Source: Bacillota bacterium
Lineage (GTDB): Bacteria; Bacillota; Clostridia; Lachnospirales; Lachnospiraceae
Assembly: GCA_023407575.1 (NCBI GenBank)
Contig: JAEYLX010000033.1
Coordinates: forward strand, 1-64,000
Length of the DNA stretch: 64,000 nt
Direction: 5' to 3'
Part shown: one piece after another, positions 8,074 through 15,586 of the stretch
Layout: every line of letters starts with the position of its first letter
Position numbering within the stretch: the stretch's first letter is position 1
Notes under the pieces: model-generated
Told to the model about the DNA's origin: nothing
Database searches by the model: none
Seen by the model: the letters and a program-made list of their open reading frames with translations, nothing else
Program-made: the position numbers and the translations under genes

Positions 8074-8144
8074 ATGTAGCAGTTACGAATTAGTCATGTT
8101 ATTATGGAGTAAGTTTAAAACACCGTAAAGAGGAAGGGTAACAT

Positions 8145-8687
8145 ATGAATAAGAAAAAGTTCCTTAGTAGTTTGAGTCTATTAATTTTTCTGGATCAAGT
8201 AATAAAGATAATAATTAATCAATTTTTTTATACTAAGAGTTTCAATATAATTGGTGATTATATTCAATTTCAACCTTATTTGAATATAAAATATTCCTGG
8301 ATTAATTCTTTATTTAACCTTGGGATAAGCCGAATCCTTCATACGTTAATTGTTATTTTAATGATTGTTCTCATTAGTGTGTTGTTTAAGTTTATAAAGA
8401 CTACCTATACAAAGAGTAGTATATTAGATTACTTATTCCTTTTTGTTTTGTCGGGTGCAGTCTGTTCCTTGATTGATAAGATATTTTGGGGAGGTAGCCT
8501 CGATTACATTATGCTAAAAGGGTTATTCATATTTGATTTAAAGGATGTTTATATTTCTGCATTTGAAATTTTATTAGTAGTAGTTATTGTATATAACTTC
8601 AAAAGTATAAACAAGATGAGTGAAAAGCAACTGTATAGAGATTTTAAAAACTTTGTCTATCAGGAACTTAAGAGGGTTAAAGATTAA
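8145..8687 (+). CDS. divergent signal peptidase II (LspA)-like membrane protein
   Basis: A 180-residue four-helix membrane protein resembling lipoprotein signal peptidase LspA, which cuts lipoprotein signal peptides before the lipidated cysteine. Visible family marks are FLDQVIK near the N-terminus (family DxxxK), SGAVCSLIDKIFWGG at 103-117 in place of the usual GGxxGNxxDR, LDYI at 119-122, and LKDVYI at 132-137 for the second catalytic aspartate. D111 and D134 would be the catalytic pair. The asparagine before the first aspartate is serine here and the arginine after it is lysine, so this is a divergent paralogue. A C-terminal basic cytoplasmic tail of about 30 residues is longer than normal. 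The main lspA is expected elsewhere. Good AGGAAGGGTAACAT ribosome binding site. Confidence 0.68.
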   Translation: MNKKKFLSSLSLLIFLDQVIKIIINQFFYTKSFNIIGDYIQFQPYLNIKYSWINSLFNLGISRILHTLIVILMIVLISVLFKFIKTTYTKSSILDYLFLFVLSGAVCSLIDKIFWGGSLDYIMLKGLFIFDLKDVYISAFEILLVVVIVYNFKSINKMSEKQLYRDFKNFVYQELKRVKD

Positions 8688-8801
8688 TTAAAATATATTA
8701 ATATATTATACCCATTTCTCTTAACTAATTGTGTTTATTTGCCGATATATAAATTAATATGGTACAAAACAGGGAAAAAGGTATATGAATATTTTGTAGT
8801 C

Positions 8802-8830
8802 TTTACAATTTGTGACTGAAACACTATAAT
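8802..8830 (+). promoter_or_regulatory. sigma-A promoter of the cheW transcript
   Basis: TTTACA at 8802-8807 and TATAAT at 8825-8830 are separated by exactly 17 nt, an almost perfect housekeeping promoter. It lies about 70 nt upstream of the CheW start. Confidence 0.75.
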
Positions 8831-8902
8831 TACTATAGATAAATCTTGCGATTTTAATTGATATTAGGATAAATTACAGAAGAATGAATGATGGAGGTAT
8901 CT

Positions 8903-9382
8903 ATGGATAAAGATGTTTTATTTAATTCTGCGGTAGCAGATCTAGAAATCTTAGAGTTTAAGGCAGGTGGTAACACCTATGGTATAAATTTGAGTGATGT
9001 GCAAGAAATTTTACCATATCGACAAAAACCAACTTTAGTACCAAATTCACATCCATTCATTGAAGGTATTTTAATGCCAAGGGATGTTTTATTATCTGTA
9101 GTGAATTTCACATCATCTCTTAAATTAGAGGATATAGATGATAATAAAAATGAGATGCTTATTGTAACGAATTTAGAGAACATGAACATTGCTTTTCACG
9201 TGGATAGTGTTGCAGGCATTCATAGGGTACTTGTAGAAGATATTAAAAAACCTGGTAAAAAGCTTTCTACAAATTTTAAGGAATGTGTTATAGGTGTAGT
9301 TACCAAGGAAGATGTTAAGATAGAGTTAGTGGATACTAGAACAATTATTAGCTTTATTAATCCGGTTATAAAACTTGCATAA
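8903..9382 (+). CDS. CheW-like chemotaxis coupling protein
   Basis: A 159-residue single CheW/SH3-like domain. CheW proteins link the kinase CheA to chemoreceptors at the membrane array. The sequence shows the family pattern EFKAGGNTYGINLSDVQEI, followed by an IEGILMPRDVLLSVVNF segment and the late AGIHRVLVEDIKKPGK stretch. The region after VQEIL is polar and lacks any receiver domain, so this is plain CheW and not CheV. The start at 8903 has ATGGAGG directly upstream; the ATG at 8888 lies before that site. No cheA, receptor or cheY gene is near, so it is a stand-alone copy. The next gene begins 83 bp later and may share its promoter. Confidence 0.87.
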   Translation: MDKDVLFNSAVADLEILEFKAGGNTYGINLSDVQEILPYRQKPTLVPNSHPFIEGILMPRDVLLSVVNFTSSLKLEDIDDNKNEMLIVTNLENMNIAFHVDSVAGIHRVLVEDIKKPGKKLSTNFKECVIGVVTKEDVKIELVDTRTIISFINPVIKLA

Positions 9383-9465
9383 TCAATAGGATATTTATAG
9401 ATTTGGGAAAAACAGCAAGGGTTAAGATTTAAATATATATTTACAAATAAGTGGACGGTGTATGA

Positions 9466-11535
9466 ATGGCAAAATGTAAAATATGTAGAACAGAGATAGT
9501 AGACGGTAAAGAATATTGTAGTAATTGTCAGGATAAGGAGATAACGCAATCCAATGAGTCCTATCTTGACAGTTTATTAAATTCTGTCAAAAATTCTGCC
9601 CCGACTGTTGAAAACGTTTATAAGAAAAAAACTTCAAATGTAGTACAAAATGAAACTATACAGACTAATAGTCCTGAAATCCGGGAGGAACATTCTACAG
9701 AACCGGATTTCCAGGACTATATGACTTATTCGGTGATGGATGAGGATATCACTGATTTTGATAACTATTCTAATGCTGAGGATTTCATTGGGGATACTGA
9801 TCTATATGGAGAGGATATTTCTGAATTATTGTCTTTTAAGGATTTTGGTATAGAAGAATATGCAGCTTCAGAGGAAGATACAAATGATTGGAATTTAAAG
9901 CAAGAAGATGATCCGAATAAGGGTCCAGAGGATAGTAGTAACAATCTAAATATAGATGAATTTGATGAAAGTAAAGAAGAAAACAAAGAAGAAAACAAAG
10001 AAGAAAACAAAGAAGAAAACAAAGAAGAAAACAAAGATGAAATTATAGATGCAAGTAACAAAGAAGGTAATGAAGAAAATATAGAAGAAAAAACAAAAGA
10101 AAAAACAGAAGAAGAAATACAGATAGAGGACGAATTGAATCAAAAGAAAAAGGACGATGATTTTACTACATATTCAGATATAGAAGAGATGGAAAATTAT
10201 GAGGATGAATTTGATCCGGATTTAAATGATTTACTAAGTAATTTAGATACATATCAAAAAAATATGGAGTTGGAAGAGGAACTATCTTCCTCTTTAAAAG
10301 AGGCAGTAAGGGACGAGCAGGATATTGATCAAGATTCTGCAGATCAGGAAGATGATTTTCTTTCCTTATTAAATCAGCTTTCTATAGATGATCCGGTTAC
10401 AGAGGATGTAAAAGCCATTAATGATATGCTAAATGGGGAGCCAGTAAGTCGTGACAATCAAATGGGGCTTCCAAGTGATGTTGGCGAGGTATTTTCAGAT
10501 GTGTTAAAGGTGGTATCATCGTTAAAGGATGGTATTGAGAACGAGGATGCGATCTTAGCAAGTATCAATAACTCAAAAGAGGATAAAAAGAAAAAGAAGA
10601 AAGAAAAGACATCCTCAAAGAAAAAGAAAACAGATGATTCCACAGAAAGCACACCAAAGAAGAGTTTTTGGCAACGTTTGTTTGGCAATGTTAAAGATGA
10701 GAAGGCTGAAAAGGCTAATAAAGCTGATACTACTTCAAAAAAAGCCACAGGTGAGGCAGAAACAGCTGAGAAAGTAGAAACTAAGAAACCGGACAAAAAA
10801 GGTAAAGCAGCAAAAGGTAAAAAGGAAACTGCTGCTACTTCTGAAGATGCTGAGGATAGTGGAAAGGGAAAAAAACAAGCCAAAGGTAAAAAAGGCAAGG
10901 CTACAGAAGACAATTCAAAAGCTGCAAAGGCAAGTAAAAGTAAAAAAGAAAAACCTAAAAAGGATAAAGCAAAGAAAGAAAAAGCAAGTATTGCGAGAAT
11001 TGATGAAATAGAAGAAGATGAAGGACGTATTAATCGATTTGGTGCTTTTATTGTATTCTTATTCTTTGGTTTATTTGCAATGTTAATATACCTTGGCACT
11101 AATGTGATCTCCTATACCCTTAGTATCCAGAATGCTACAAACTATTTTGACAAGCAGGAATATACAGATGCATACAATGAAGTGTATGGTATTGATATAA
11201 AGGCAGAAGACATTGAGATTTATGATAAGATTATGACAGTAATGTTTGTAAATAAGCAGTTGAACTCCTATAATAACTTTTACTCCATGGGGCAGTATCC
11301 AGAAGCACTGGATTCACTCTTAAAAGGATTAAAGCGATATGATAAATACATTGAACTGGCAACTATGCTTGGTATTAAAACAGACCTGGATTATGTAAGA
11401 ACGCAAATTCTTGGTGAACTTAGCAATGTGTTTATGCTAACGGAAGAAGAAGCGGTAGCTATGAATTCTTATGAGGATATGAGTGAATATAGCATGGAAG
11501 TTTTTGATGTTGTATTAGAAAACATTGAACATTAA
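9466..11535 (+). CDS. zinc-ribbon, acidic/lysine-rich single-pass membrane protein
   Basis: A 689-residue protein of unknown function. Residues 1-21 form a four-cysteine zinc ribbon (C4, C7, C18, C21). Residues 50-360 are strongly acidic and contain a perfect KEEN repeat encoded by 12-bp units at 9973-10032. Residues 365-515 are lysine/alanine-rich and histone-like in composition. A single transmembrane helix lies at about 523-548 (FGAFIVFLFFGLFAMLIYLG). The last 140 residues look helical and TPR-like and should lie outside. The layout is a cytosolic zinc head, a long disordered charged stalk and a small external domain. It sits between cheW and hisH. ATG at 9466, with only a moderate ribosome binding site (GTGGACGGTGT). 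Confidence 0.75.
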   Translation: MAKCKICRTEIVDGKEYCSNCQDKEITQSNESYLDSLLNSVKNSAPTVENVYKKKTSNVVQNETIQTNSPEIREEHSTEPDFQDYMTYSVMDEDITDFDNYSNAEDFIGDTDLYGEDISELLSFKDFGIEEYAASEEDTNDWNLKQEDDPNKGPEDSSNNLNIDEFDESKEENKEENKEENKEENKEENKDEIIDASNKEGNEENIEEKTKEKTEEEIQIEDELNQKKKDDDFTTYSDIEEMENYEDEFDPDLNDLLSNLDTYQKNMELEEELSSSLKEAVRDEQDIDQDSADQEDDFLSLLNQLSIDDPVTEDVKAINDMLNGEPVSRDNQMGLPSDVGEVFSDVLKVVSSLKDGIENEDAILASINNSKEDKKKKKKEKTSSKKKKTDDSTESTPKKSFWQRLFGNVKDEKAEKANKADTTSKKATGEAETAEKVETKKPDKKGKAAKGKKETAATSEDAEDSGKGKKQAKGKKGKATEDNSKAAKASKSKKEKPKKDKAKKEKASIARIDEIEEDEGRINRFGAFIVFLFFGLFAMLIYLGTNVISYTLSIQNATNYFDKQEYTDAYNEVYGIDIKAEDIEIYDKIMTVMFVNKQLNSYNNFYSMGQYPEALDSLLKGLKRYDKYIELATMLGIKTDLDYVRTQILGELSNVFMLTEEEAVAMNSYEDMSEYSMEVFDVVLENIEH
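9973..10032 (+). repeat. five perfect 12-bp coding repeats
   Basis: AAAGAAGAAAAC is repeated five times without a mismatch, encoding KEEN units in the acidic stalk of the zinc-ribbon protein, and then decays into related codons. Perfect identity over 60 bp points to slippage-driven expansion. Confidence 0.95.
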
Positions 11536-11558
11536 TCTAAAGTGAAGGAATGAAGAGA

Positions 11559-12164
11559 ATGATAGCAGTCATTGATTATGATGCAGGTAATTTAAAGAGT
11601 GTAGAAAAAGCATTGCTACACCTTAATCAGAAGGTCTGTATTACAAGGGATAGAAACGAGATTTTACAGGCAGATAAAGTCATTCTTCCGGGAGTAGGAA
11701 GCTTTGGCGAGGCAATGAATAAACTGCGAAAGTATCAATTAATTGACGTTATCAAGGAGGTTGCCAATAGTGGCAAACCTTTGCTGGGAATATGTCTGGG
11801 TCTACAACTCTTTTTTGATGAGAGTGATGAATCACCAGGCGTTGAAGGATTATCTGTTTTAAAAGGGAAAATACTCCGAATACCGGATAAAGAAGGACTG
11901 AAAATACCCCATATAGGCTGGAACTCTTTATCGATCAAGCCAGAAGCAAAGCTATTTCAGGGATTACCTGATCAGTCCCATGTATATTTTGTACATTCCT
12001 ATTATCTTCATGCAGAGAATGAGTCTATTGTATCTGCTACTACAGATTACAGTACGGTAATTCACGCATCTGTTGAAATAGAAAATATATATGCATGTCA
12101 GTTTCATCCTGAAAAAAGTGGAGATGTTGGTCTTACCATTTTAAAAAACTTTGCTGCTTTATAG
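11559..12164 (+). CDS. hisH: imidazole glycerol phosphate synthase, glutamine amidotransferase subunit
   Basis: HisH is the glutaminase half of imidazole glycerol phosphate synthase. It releases ammonia from glutamine and passes it to HisF in histidine biosynthesis. About 201 residues, the normal length. The class-I amidotransferase triad is visible: nucleophile cysteine near residue 78 in GICLGLQ, and His/Glu in QFHPEKSG near residues 183-185. The oxyanion-loop region LPGVGSFG is intact. The family usually starts M-I-A-x-I-D-Y, so I prefer the ATG at 11559 to the one at 11550, where AGGA touches the start codon. hisF follows after 33 bp. The other his genes are not here. Confidence 0.95.
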   Translation: MIAVIDYDAGNLKSVEKALLHLNQKVCITRDRNEILQADKVILPGVGSFGEAMNKLRKYQLIDVIKEVANSGKPLLGICLGLQLFFDESDESPGVEGLSVLKGKILRIPDKEGLKIPHIGWNSLSIKPEAKLFQGLPDQSHVYFVHSYYLHAENESIVSATTDYSTVIHASVEIENIYACQFHPEKSGDVGLTILKNFAAL

Positions 12165-12197
12165 AATAAGAATTAAACTTTGGTTAGGAGTGTTAGC

Positions 12198-12965
12198 ATG
12201 TTTACGAAAAGAATCATTCCTTGTTTAGATGTACATAATGGACGTGTAGTGAAAGGCATTAACTTTGTTAATTTGCAAGATGCTGGTGATCCTGTGGAGG
12301 TTGGTGCTGCTTATGATAAGGCAGGTGCAGATGAACTGGTATTTCTCGATATAACAGCATCCTCTGATGCCAGAACCATTAAGCTTGATTTGGTGCGAAG
12401 AGTAGCCGAGACGGTCTTTATTCCTTTCACAGTGGGCGGAGGAATTAGATCTGTAGAAGATTTTAAAATGATATTACGAGAAGGTGCAGATAAAATTGCG
12501 GTAAATACGGCAGCAATTCTTAATCCAACTTTGATTAGTGAAGCAGCTGATAAATTTGGCAGTCAATGCGTGGTGTTAGCAATTGATGCTAAGCAGCGAG
12601 CAGATGGCAGCGGATGGAATATCTACAAAAATGGTGGAAGAATTGATATGGGTATTGATGCAGTTGAATGGGCGATAAAAGCCTGTGAGCTGGGTGCTGG
12701 AGAAATTCTACTTACCAGTATGGATTGCGATGGTACGAAGAATGGTTATGATCTTGAACTAACCAGAACTATCTCTGAAAATGTATCAGTTCCAGTCATT
12801 GCATCTGGAGGTGCCGGTAAGCTAGAGCATTTTTATGATGCCTTTACAACTGGAAAAGCGGATGCAGTACTTGCTGCCTCACTTTTTCATTATAAAGAAA
12901 TGGAGATTATTGATTTAAAACAATATCTTCGTGAAAAAGGTGTTAGCGTAAGACTAAGGAGATAA
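12198..12965 (+). CDS. hisF: imidazole glycerol phosphate synthase, cyclase subunit
   Basis: HisF is a TIM-barrel cyclase that joins ammonia from HisH to PRFAR, producing imidazole glycerol phosphate and AICAR. It has 255 residues from the ATG at 12198. Catalytic D11 lies in PCLDVHNGRVVKG and D130 in LTSMDCDGTKNGYD; the phosphate-binding loops TVGGGIRS and IASGGAGKLEHF are intact. The ATG at 12198 has TTAGGAG upstream; a TTG 18 nt earlier in the same frame is not needed. It follows hisH closely and is followed after 5 bp by ung, so the three are co-transcribed. Confidence 0.96.
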   Translation: MFTKRIIPCLDVHNGRVVKGINFVNLQDAGDPVEVGAAYDKAGADELVFLDITASSDARTIKLDLVRRVAETVFIPFTVGGGIRSVEDFKMILREGADKIAVNTAAILNPTLISEAADKFGSQCVVLAIDAKQRADGSGWNIYKNGGRIDMGIDAVEWAIKACELGAGEILLTSMDCDGTKNGYDLELTRTISENVSVPVIASGGAGKLEHFYDAFTTGKADAVLAASLFHYKEMEIIDLKQYLREKGVSVRLRR

Positions 12966-12970
12966 CAAAA

Positions 12971-13660
12971 ATGGGTGCAATAACAAATGATTGGTCACAA
13001 GCATTAGAAAGTGAATTTAAGCAAAGCTATTATTCACAACTCTATCAATTTATAAAGCAAGAATATAGTACAACTACCATATATCCAAATGCAGAGGATA
13101 TTTTTAATGCTTTTCATTTTACACCTCTAAGTCAGGTTAAAGTTGTGATACTGGGTCAAGACCCATATCATAATGAAGGACAAGCCCATGGGCTTTGCTT
13201 TTCGGTAAAACCCAATGTGGATATTCCACCTTCGTTAGTGAATATTTATCAGGAATTAAAAACAGACTTAGGTTGCTATATCCCGGACAACGGATATCTT
13301 GAAAAATGGGCGAAGCAAGGAGTCCTCCTATTAAACACTGTGATGACGGTTAGAGCACATCAGGCTAATTCACATCAAGGGAAAGGTTGGGAACGTTTTA
13401 CGGATGCGGTAATACAGGCTGTGAATGCACAGGATCGACCAGTTGTATTTCTTCTTTGGGGCAAACCAGCTCAAATGAAAAAATCAATGCTTACAAATCC
13501 AAAGCATCTTATTTTGGAAGCCCCTCATCCAAGTCCCTTATCTGCATATCGCGGTTTCTTTGGCAGCAGGCATTTTAGTCAAACAAATGAATTTTTAAGT
13601 AAACATTCAATTTCACCAGTTGATTGGCAGATTGAAAATAAATTCAAAAATAATCATTAA
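12971..13660 (+). CDS. ung: uracil-DNA glycosylase, family 1
   Basis: Ung removes uracil from DNA by cleaving the N-glycosidic bond, the first step of base-excision repair. It has 229 residues, the usual size. The water-activating loop GQDPYHNEGQAHG has its catalytic aspartate near residue 65, and the leucine/minor-groove loop HPSPLSAYRGFFGSRHFS near the C-terminus carries the catalytic histidine. Only 5 bp separate it from hisF, and AAGGAGAT just before the hisF stop serves as its ribosome binding site. The terminator follows at once. Its grouping with hisHF is probably positional, with no functional link. Confidence 0.96.
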   Translation: MGAITNDWSQALESEFKQSYYSQLYQFIKQEYSTTTIYPNAEDIFNAFHFTPLSQVKVVILGQDPYHNEGQAHGLCFSVKPNVDIPPSLVNIYQELKTDLGCYIPDNGYLEKWAKQGVLLLNTVMTVRAHQANSHQGKGWERFTDAVIQAVNAQDRPVVFLLWGKPAQMKKSMLTNPKHLILEAPHPSPLSAYRGFFGSRHFSQTNEFLSKHSISPVDWQIENKFKNNH

Positions 13661-13665
13661 TTGCA

Positions 13666-13711
13666 AAAAAAGGATAGTGTAGTATTCCATGAATATTACA
13701 CTATCCTTTTT
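13666..13711 (+). terminator. intrinsic terminator after ung
   Basis: AAAAAGGATAGTGTA pairs with TACACTATCCTTTTT, a 15-bp perfect stem with A and T tails, so it can work in either direction. Confidence 0.92.
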
Positions 13712-13921
13712 AGCAGGACAAGTAAAAGAATTTTTGTTTCAGCTGGTTTAATTTAAAGATTTAAATAAATTAATATGATTTATGTTTGATGCTTAACCAA
13801 TATATGATCTTCAAATATTTTTAGTTGTCATAAATTAAAATCTTTAGAATGTTATTCTGTAAAGTAGAGATAATACTATAACAAAGTATTTTCCTAAATT
13901 GCATTTTTGGAGGATTTTAAG

Positions 13922-15412
13922 ATGAAACATGAAAAAGGTTTATCTGCCTGGCAACTTACTATGATGGCGTTAGGTTCTGTTATCGGAGGTTCCTTTTTTC
14001 TTGGATCTGGTGTTGCGATACAAGCAGCTGGACCTTCTATTGTAATATCATTTATATTAGGTGGACTACTAGTTTATTTTATATTATATGCATTATCTGA
14101 GATGACCGTTGCAAACCCGGATTCAGGATCTTTTTATTCATTTACGGCAAAGGTATTTGGACCGGGTGCAGGATTTGTGGTTGGTTGGGTTTATTGGACA
14201 GGAATGGTACTTGCTATGTCAAGCGAAGCAACTGCAGCATCCATTTTGGTTAGAGAATGGTACCCCAATATATCAATACCTATATTGGGAAGTGCAATTA
14301 TAATTGTTGTAACCTTAGTAAATCTTCTCGGTGCCAGTAAATTAAGTAAATTAGAAAGCAGTCTTGCAATTGTTAAGGTATTTGCAGTTGTAGCATTTAT
14401 AGTAATAGCTCTATTATTGATTGTAGGATTAATTGGTGGAAGAGGAGCGTTAGGTGCAGGAGAATTAAGAAATGAGTCCTTTATGCCTGGAGGAATTAAG
14501 AGCATTGCAGGAAGTATGATGATCGTAATCTTCTCCTATGCGGGATTTGAAATTATTGGTTTGGCTTCTTCGGAAGCAAAGGATCCCCATAAAACGATTC
14601 CTAGGTCAATTTTGTTTACCGTTGTGAGCCTGGTAGGTCTCTATATTCTGTCTATGGTGGTTTTACTACCATTAATACCAACGGCTGAACTTTCTGAAGA
14701 AGTAAGTCCTATGGTTGCAGCCCTAAGCAGATGGGGTATGGGCTGGGCTGGTGCAGTAATAAACTTTATTTTGGTTACTGCAATTTTATCTACTATGCTG
14801 GCTTCTATGTTTGGTCTTGGACGAATGATGCGTTCTATGGCGGATGAAAAGCATGCACCTCTATGGCTACAGGATAAAAAGGATGTTCCTTACAAAGGAA
14901 TCTTATTTTCTGGCTTTTGCATGTTGATTGGATTAGGAGCGGGATTGTTCTTTCCAAGAGTCTATTTGTTTTTAATTAGCTCAGGTGGGTTTGCTACCTT
15001 ATTAACCTATGGTGCAATAATGGCTACACATATTAAATTCCGTAGATGCAATGGGTGTCCTCCTAATGGAAAATGCCAAATGCCCGGATTTCCATACACC
15101 TCTTGGATTGCACTAATTAGTATAATTGCAATTATCGGTAGTATGCCATTTATTGCTGGACAAACGGCAGGCTTATTAGCAGGAATAGGGATGGCGGTGG
15201 TTTATGCCCTTATTTATATTGTTATGAAGGCTACTGGAAAAGTGAAGGAAGAAAAGACAGAGGATAGTATGAGGTATGGTGATTATAGATCCGGTTTTGC
15301 GCAGGAATTTTCAAAAGAGCTTACGGAAGACGATTCTATGAAGAAGACGAAGGATACTATGACCTCTTCCTGTGGTTGTGAAAATAGTAGCGAGGATAAA
15401 GATGAAAAATAA
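13922..15412 (+). CDS. APC superfamily amino acid permease
   Basis: A 496-residue inner-membrane permease with about 12 transmembrane helices. The first helix carries the unwound family motif GSVIGGSFFLGSG, and the helix-6 region has SYAGFEIIGLASSEAKDPHKTIP, which is diagnostic for amino acid/polyamine/organocation transporters. The substrate cannot be told from the sequence. An internal cytoplasmic loop holds C-x2-C-x5-C (RRCNGCPPNGKC) and the C-terminal tail ends SSCGC followed by acidic residues, an unusual pair of cysteine clusters that might bind a metal. The start at 13922 is set by TTTTGGAGGATTTTAAG. It stands alone, bounded by the ung terminator and the bidirectional terminator at 15506-15553. 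Confidence 0.9.
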   Translation: MKHEKGLSAWQLTMMALGSVIGGSFFLGSGVAIQAAGPSIVISFILGGLLVYFILYALSEMTVANPDSGSFYSFTAKVFGPGAGFVVGWVYWTGMVLAMSSEATAASILVREWYPNISIPILGSAIIIVVTLVNLLGASKLSKLESSLAIVKVFAVVAFIVIALLLIVGLIGGRGALGAGELRNESFMPGGIKSIAGSMMIVIFSYAGFEIIGLASSEAKDPHKTIPRSILFTVVSLVGLYILSMVVLLPLIPTAELSEEVSPMVAALSRWGMGWAGAVINFILVTAILSTMLASMFGLGRMMRSMADEKHAPLWLQDKKDVPYKGILFSGFCMLIGLGAGLFFPRVYLFLISSGGFATLLTYGAIMATHIKFRRCNGCPPNGKCQMPGFPYTSWIALISIIAIIGSMPFIAGQTAGLLAGIGMAVVYALIYIVMKATGKVKEEKTEDSMRYGDYRSGFAQEFSKELTEDDSMKKTKDTMTSSCGCENSSEDKDEK

Positions 15413-15505
15413 TCAAACACTTTGATAAAGCGAGCTATATTGTAATTTCACTTTACCAATGCATTAACACGATGAAATGACATGTTGATTCACTTGTTCA
15501 TGAAC

Positions 15506-15553
15506 AAAAAGAGACATATCCTCCTATGAATTGGTGGTGATATGTCTCTTTTT
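15506..15553. terminator. bidirectional terminator between convergent genes
   Basis: AAAAAGAGACATATC and GATATGTCTCTTTTT form a 15-bp perfect stem around an 18-nt loop, with T runs on both strands. It serves both the permease and the minus-strand activase gene. Confidence 0.93.
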
Positions 15554-15586
15554 GGAACAGTAAAATAATTATTTAATTACTTTATT

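Noticed and set aside
9973..10032. possible CRISPR-like repeat array
   Set aside because: The units are contiguous without spacers, in frame and coding.
9765..10143. minus-strand frames with SSLFSSLFS-like and FFVFFF-like repeats
   Set aside because: These are the antisense of the 12-bp KEEN repeat and carry no signals of their own.
10458..11099. 213-codon minus-strand frame opposite the lysine-rich part of the zinc-ribbon protein
   Set aside because: It is the antisense reading of AAA/AAG-rich codons, giving Phe/Leu/Ser low complexity, with no ribosome binding site. The plus-strand gene explains it.
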